From contig JAQUNZ010000001.1 of the NCBI GenBank assembly GCA_028717345.1, forward strand, positions 17,337 through 81,336: a stretch of 64,000 bases of DNA, given 5' to 3'. Below the pieces are notes generated by a model. It made no database searches. It saw nothing but the letters and a program-made list of their open reading frames with translations, and was not told the origin of the DNA. The translations under genes and the position numbers were made by a program. This document shows, in pieces, positions 59,322 through 64,000 of this stretch. Within the stretch, counting starts at the first letter, position 1. Each line of letters starts with the position of its first letter. The DNA is from Candidatus Methanoperedens sp. (GTDB lineage: Archaea; Halobacteriota; Methanosarcinia; Methanosarcinales; Methanoperedenaceae).

Positions 59322-59805
59322 GAAAAAACCAATTATCACTGATACCAGTCCATTATTATTACTTTTAATAGGGTTATATGATAAAAACGCCATAAAAGGT
59401 TTCAAAAGACTCTCTGAATACGATTCTGATGATTTTGATTTGCTTCTTCAATTTGTTGCGACAAGGAAAGTCATAGTAACGCCGCAAATTTTAGCTGAAG
59501 TATCGAATTTTGCAAAAATGCTAAAAGATAAAACTGACACATTCTCAGAAATCATTGGAAAAAATAAAGAACTACTTGAAAAAGTTTGTGAAAAATATAT
59601 CCCTAAGAATGATATTCTTAGTTCTCAAGAATTAGTTAGATTTGGATTTACCGATGTCTCAATTATTGTGGCGGCAAAGGAAAATGATGCATTAGTCCTT
59701 ACGGACGATTTTCTACTATTAGGTATATGTAAAAAAAATGGATTGGATACAAAGAATATGAAAGAGATTTTAGCATGGAAGGAGATTTTTAACACATCTT
59801 TCTAA
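59278..59805 (+). CDS. PIN-domain-like protein (toxin-like)
   Basis: IITDTSPLLLLLIGLYDKN..VTPQILAEVSNF..RFGFTDVSIIVAAKENDALVLTDDFLLLGICKKNGLDTKNM. Confidence 0.75.
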   Translation: MKLEKYFMSKKLKTRKKPIITDTSPLLLLLIGLYDKNAIKGFKRLSEYDSDDFDLLLQFVATRKVIVTPQILAEVSNFAKMLKDKTDTFSEIIGKNKELLEKVCEKYIPKNDILSSQELVRFGFTDVSIIVAAKENDALVLTDDFLLLGICKKNGLDTKNMKEILAWKEIFNTSF

Positions 59806-59928
59806 GATGGCATTTCTTCTTTCATTCTATATCGTCTTTATCCATCATTTGTCGAGAGCGAGTTTTACACTAATATCTCCTCATCTCGACGGTCAATTAT
59901 AGTATATGAACCAAGACGATACCGCGCC

Positions 59929-60000
59929 CATTCACCCGGCGCGCCGCCTTCGGTGCGACTTCCAGCCGCATCCCTGATAGGACGGCGCGCCCGATGAATT
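59929..60000. repeat. GC-rich imperfect inverted repeat
   Basis: CATTCACCCGGCGCGCCG (59929-59946) vs CGGCGCGCCCGATGAATT (59983-60000), 15/18 complementary. Confidence 0.6.
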
Positions 60001-60273
60001 GGAAAGTTGGGCGACACTGCGAACTGCGCAGAGTCAACGATTGTCTGGGATTCATACGGTAACATCCATCAAAACATGCTCCGCAAGGGCAACGTATCGC
60101 CGTTGCATCACTCACAAATCATGAGGATTGCACCTACCCTAAAGGGAGCAAGCAAAAGCGAATGAAGCAATTGTATTGGCAGTTAGGGATAACCGCCAAA
60201 ATGAATTGAAACTGCAACGGTCAGCCATAGACAGCTATTTATATGTTTAACATCTATATAATATATATTTAAT

Positions 60274-61002
60274 ATGGTGGTATGTATGGGAAAAGAACCT
60301 TCTGAAAAGGATGTCAAAAAGAGAATACAAAAAGCTAAACAAGAACTAAAAGGATTAAACAATCTGAAAGAACAAGCAGTTGAATTAAAAAAACAATTAG
60401 ATAAAATAAATTTCTCTGGTATAAATGCTGCTATCGATGAGGCTGAAAAAGCTGAAACCAACAAAAACTATACTGAAGCTTATAAAAAAGCAGATGAAGC
60501 ATTAAAACTGATCAAGGAATCCGAAGATAATCAAACAGATAGCTCTTTATGGTGGGGATGGAGAGCACAGATTTTATTGGCCATCATTGCTTTTAGTATC
60601 ATGTTTAAGCTGTCGACTGTTCCATATATGGTTTATTACTGGGGAATCTTGGGCGCTATAGCGCATATAGTGTTTTCTATATCACTCCATTATAATTATA
60701 GAGATCTTGATTCCACTGAACTATTGTTTTCAACAGCACGAATAATACAATCTCCTATTCTTGCCGGAGCAATCTACTTGGTACTAATAGATCTCGGTTC
60801 AAGCCAGCAACTCATATACAATATAAATCAGACGCTTGCCCAAGGTGCTAATATTACAAATCCAAATATTATTACAACATCTAAAGTAAGTGATAATACC
60901 TTAATGGCAGTCTCGTTCATTGTTGGTTTTTTCACAGAGACCGCTGTCGGATTTTTGAGAACACTCTCTAAGAAATTACTCCCAGAACAGTCTAGGACAT
61001 AA
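60274..61002 (+). CDS. Coiled-coil + multi-TM membrane protein, unknown function
   Basis: N-terminal charged coiled coil, then ~4 TM helices. Confidence 0.6.
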   Translation: MVVCMGKEPSEKDVKKRIQKAKQELKGLNNLKEQAVELKKQLDKINFSGINAAIDEAEKAETNKNYTEAYKKADEALKLIKESEDNQTDSSLWWGWRAQILLAIIAFSIMFKLSTVPYMVYYWGILGAIAHIVFSISLHYNYRDLDSTELLFSTARIIQSPILAGAIYLVLIDLGSSQQLIYNINQTLAQGANITNPNIITTSKVSDNTLMAVSFIVGFFTETAVGFLRTLSKKLLPEQSRT

Positions 61003-61401
61003 AAGAGATATCAAAAATCAGAGAGGAGAACAGCATGTGAACATAATCTCTCATCCAAGAAATCAATTTTTCTAATATATTGCACATCAGGACAACCAAC
61101 ACGAATCGAAATGCTCTCGTATTTTTTGATCAACCTATTACTTTCACCCCGCTTGGTTATCCCATATATACTCCCGGCGTCATCTGTTAATCGAGGTGAC
61201 AAATATGGATTTATTCTGGAGCGGTCTTGCACAGAGAGCATCCGAACATACATGGAATGAAAGGAGAAGCCAGTTCAGCAAGGTTCATGAAATGGTTATT
61301 CAGAAAATAGAAAATGAGAGCCATAATTAGAAAACTATTGAACCGATGATCAGTTGACAACATTTATTTATGGTTCAAGTCTATTCCGATGTAGTGATCA
61401 A

Positions 61402-61479
61402 ATGACAGAACCTCCCTTAAAAATATATGAGAAATTAGACCCTGAACTTCTCAAGCATGTAAAATTCCGTAACCGATGA
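61402..61479 (+). pseudogene. 5' remnant of a carboxymuconolactone decarboxylase-family gene
   Basis: MTEPPLKIYEKLDPELLKHVKFRNR*; resembles the N-terminus of archaeal CMD-family proteins, then stops abruptly. Confidence 0.4.
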
Positions 61480-61482
61480 AAG

Positions 61483-61923
61483 ATGGACATGGATATAGAC
61501 ATCAGGAAGGCAACTCAGTCTGATATTAAGGACATTAAAAAGCTCCTCTCATTTTACGCCCTTGACACTGAAAAAGTTGAAAAGAACCTTCCAGAGTTCA
61601 TAATAGCTGTCAAAGACGGAATAACAGTCGGGTGCGCCTGCCTGGACGTGGGCGATATTGTTGAACTCAGGTCGATCGCCATACTCCCGTCGTATCGCAA
61701 CAGGGGCACAGGCAGCGAACTTGTCAATGTCGTCCTGAACCGCGCCGCAGAGATTACAGATACGGTTTATATCAGGACAACATCGCCTGTCTTTTTTGAG
61801 AAAAAAGGGGCATATAGGCTTGAAAATGATGAGAAAAAAGTCATCTGGAAAGAATGCGATGGGTGTGATAAGTTCGATATCTGTAAACAGGTATTGATGA
61901 AATTTGATCTGAAGTTGCGTTGA
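61483..61923 (+). CDS. GNAT N-acetyltransferase (ArgA-like)
   Basis: DIRKATQSDIKDIKKLL, LRSIAILPSYRNRGTGSELVNVVLNRA, C-terminal CDGCDKFDICKQVLMKFDL. Confidence 0.9.
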   Translation: MDMDIDIRKATQSDIKDIKKLLSFYALDTEKVEKNLPEFIIAVKDGITVGCACLDVGDIVELRSIAILPSYRNRGTGSELVNVVLNRAAEITDTVYIRTTSPVFFEKKGAYRLENDEKKVIWKECDGCDKFDICKQVLMKFDLKLR

Positions 61924-61966
61924 TTATAATAAATATTATTTATCTTATCATCCGAGAAATGTGGGT

Positions 61967-62587
61967 TTAAAGGTTTTTTCCTTCCAGATACCTTTCGCAC
62001 ACAGCCAGGTCTTCCCCGGAATTTACGTTCAGCGCAAGCTCTTCATCATCAAGGATAAGATTATAATCCTCCTGCTCTTCCCGGATACTCCCGGCATCAA
62101 GGATGTTTATCCCGCACGGGACGATAAATCCCCCGTTCTTATGGAAAACCGTGTCAGGACGAAGACCAAGCCTGGTGAATGCATCAAGACCCATGTGCAC
62201 CGAGAGCGCAGGAGTGTTTAGATCCTTATATTTATTAATTATCCTGTCTATCAATGCAGATGTAATAAGCGGCAGGTCAGCCATTGTAATAAGAACACTT
62301 CCGGTAATTCCCGCTTCCTCGACCGCTGATGCCATATCGTTCACGAACCCGTTTCCCTTTGTACTGATAATACACACATTCCTGTGATTTTTTATAAAAT
62401 CCAGAAGCCACATTCCTGTCTTTTCGACCCGCGGCGAGGTGGCGACAAATATGCGCCCTATGTTTTTTGACCCAAGCAACGCTTCAAGTACATAGGATAT
62501 CATCGGTCTGTCCTGGATCATAGTGAGCGGTTTCTCCTCAAGCCCCAACCGTTTTCCCCTCCCTCCAGCCATCACTACTGCATCCAT
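61967..62587 (-). CDS. cobY: Adenosylcobinamide-phosphate guanylyltransferase (CobY-type NTP transferase)
   Basis: DAVVMAGGRGKRLGLEEKPLTMIQDRPMISYVLEALLGS; adjacent to cobS. Confidence 0.88.
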   Translation of the reverse strand: MDAVVMAGGRGKRLGLEEKPLTMIQDRPMISYVLEALLGSKNIGRIFVATSPRVEKTGMWLLDFIKNHRNVCIISTKGNGFVNDMASAVEEAGITGSVLITMADLPLITSALIDRIINKYKDLNTPALSVHMGLDAFTRLGLRPDTVFHKNGGFIVPCGINILDAGSIREEQEDYNLILDDEELALNVNSGEDLAVCERYLEGKNL

Positions 62588-63342
62588 ACATAACCCCCGA
62601 TGAACATAAGAGCTGCCAGGCGACCGATCTCATTTGAAGCTCCGACTATATCACCGCTCACCCCCCCAAAATGACGGTTTGCCGTATTCAGCACAAGAAG
62701 TCCAGCTGACTGGGATACTATGAGCGCTCCGATGCCAATCGATCCAAGAGCAAGATAACAAATTACTCCTGTAAAAACAAGACCAGCCGCAAAATCGGAT
62801 ATCTTCGTGTTATCCACGGTCATCGCCCCGAAGCCCTCATGAAGCTTCTTTCCGAAAGCAGCCACAGTGACCATGGTCTGTTTTGCGCATGTTTCGGCAG
62901 CTATCAGCGCAAAAGGAAGAAGATAGGGGAGAGTCTCTTTTTTTTCAGCAATAGAAACAAGCGATGAGAATACGCCAAGAATTACGATAATACAAAATAT
63001 CATTCCTCCGGTCCCCACAGCAGTATCCCGCATAGCAGCGATCTTCTTTTCCAGCGTGCCATGTGCAGCCACGCCGTCGCCAAAGTCTGCAAGCCCGTCT
63101 ATGTGGTTGATCCCTGTAAGATAGTAAATAAAGATAATTACAACGGCTGAAGTCAGTATTGGGGGAAGTACTTCTGATGTGGCAGAGCCTATTCCCGCAA
63201 GCAGTAATCCGACAACTGTGCCAACTACAGGGAACAGGTAGATATGCTTCATTAGCTTCTCGATACCTTCCATGCTTATGCCCACAGGTATTGTTGTGAG
63301 GAAGCCAAAACCTGAGCGCAGCGCAAAAAGGATTTCTTTCAT
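62575..63342 (-). CDS. cobS: Adenosylcobinamide-GDP ribazoletransferase (cobalamin synthase)
   Basis: GFGFLTTIPVG, YLTGINHIDGLADFGDGVAAHGTLEKKIAAMRDTAVGTGG, NRHFGGVSGDIVGASNEIGRLAAL. Confidence 0.96.
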   Translation of the reverse strand: MKEILFALRSGFGFLTTIPVGISMEGIEKLMKHIYLFPVVGTVVGLLLAGIGSATSEVLPPILTSAVVIIFIYYLTGINHIDGLADFGDGVAAHGTLEKKIAAMRDTAVGTGGMIFCIIVILGVFSSLVSIAEKKETLPYLLPFALIAAETCAKQTMVTVAAFGKKLHEGFGAMTVDNTKISDFAAGLVFTGVICYLALGSIGIGALIVSQSAGLLVLNTANRHFGGVSGDIVGASNEIGRLAALMFIGGYVWMQ

Positions 63343-63917
63343 CCTGCAAACCCGCTTTTTCTCTTTCTGGGAAAGGTCTTTTTCACCTTACCGCCGTCAT
63401 CTATTCCTCTTGAGTACATATTGGCTGAGGCTCCACCTATGAGCCCTGCAATTACATCGTCCATGAAAGGACCAAGCTTTGCAAGGATTCCGGGTTTTAA
63501 TTTATCGAACCTTACATATTCAAAGATGCCTTTGTCGCCGCTGATGTATTTGGCTATGCTCATGCCGATAACTTCATCGACTATAAGGTAGGTCAGGTCT
63601 TTATCGAACGTCTCCTTGCTCATGCCGGGCAGGTTGCCTTTCTCTCCTTCTGTTTCAAGGAGAATGCCTGCGTATAACAGGATGCAAAGATTTGGGTCGG
63701 AAAGAGCTAGTTTTAGTTCTCTTTTGAACACCTTTTCAGCAATGTCCCTGTTCTCAACGCCAGGATGGGGGACGTAGAGTTCCATGGCTGCTGATACGAG
63801 CACATCTTCAGAGATGCCTGCTTCTTCGAGGACGCTCATCATACTTTTTGCATTCTTATTATTGACCTTTTCCGGCTGGTTCTTTTTCTTTTTTCCTTTT
63901 ATGGTTGATAATTTCAT
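63339..63917 (-). CDS. cobZ: Alpha-ribazole phosphatase CobZ (PgpA-like)
   Basis: SVLEEAGISEDVLVSAAMELYVPHPGVE..GPFMDDVIAGLIGGASANMYSRG; immediately upstream of cobS. Confidence 0.85.
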   Translation of the reverse strand: MKLSTIKGKKKKNQPEKVNNKNAKSMMSVLEEAGISEDVLVSAAMELYVPHPGVENRDIAEKVFKRELKLALSDPNLCILLYAGILLETEGEKGNLPGMSKETFDKDLTYLIVDEVIGMSIAKYISGDKGIFEYVRFDKLKPGILAKLGPFMDDVIAGLIGGASANMYSRGIDDGGKVKKTFPRKRKSGFAG

Positions 63918-64000
63918 TATGCTTCATGGATTACTTTTCATATTTTAATCCTTTCGTAAAGTATGAACTTTTGCAACTGCTATTTTATTAACAGATCAAA

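Overview
The window is an archaeal chromosomal segment. The gene content (HdrB/HdrC, beta-RFAP synthase, CofE, CobY/CobS/CobZ, GGGP synthase, L40e, a Methanosarcina-type S-layer domain, DUF2111) points to the Methanosarcinales/ANME-2 lineage, perhaps 'Ca. Methanoperedens'. That taxonomic call is inference from families, not from a search. Two blocks stand out. (1) 9.4-18.8 kb: a seven-gene, tightly packed chemosensory operon, CheW / CheR-TPR / CheW / MCP / CheA-REC / CheB / REC-PAS-PAS-histidine kinase. It mirrors the bacterial Wsp (alternative cellular function) system, with the WspR diguanylate cyclase position taken by a sensor-kinase output. (2) 19.8-22.9 kb: a cbb3-type (C-family) heme-copper oxidase in which CcoN, a CcoO-like heme-c domain and two more heme-c domains form one polypeptide, followed by a CcoS-like gene and a small CcoP-anchor-like gene. 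It sits directly next to a degraded IS element. Other accessory content: a six-gene pilin-like cluster (44.1-49.1 kb) followed by a TPR protein and a RecA/KaiC-like ATPase, two DUF1628-type pilins, several toxin-antitoxin-like pairs, a truncated S-layer gene, IS200/IS605 debris, a scrambled ABC transporter remnant, and GC-rich intergenic hairpin islands. The remaining genes are largely housekeeping or cofactor metabolism. All calls come from reading the sequence; no homology search was run.
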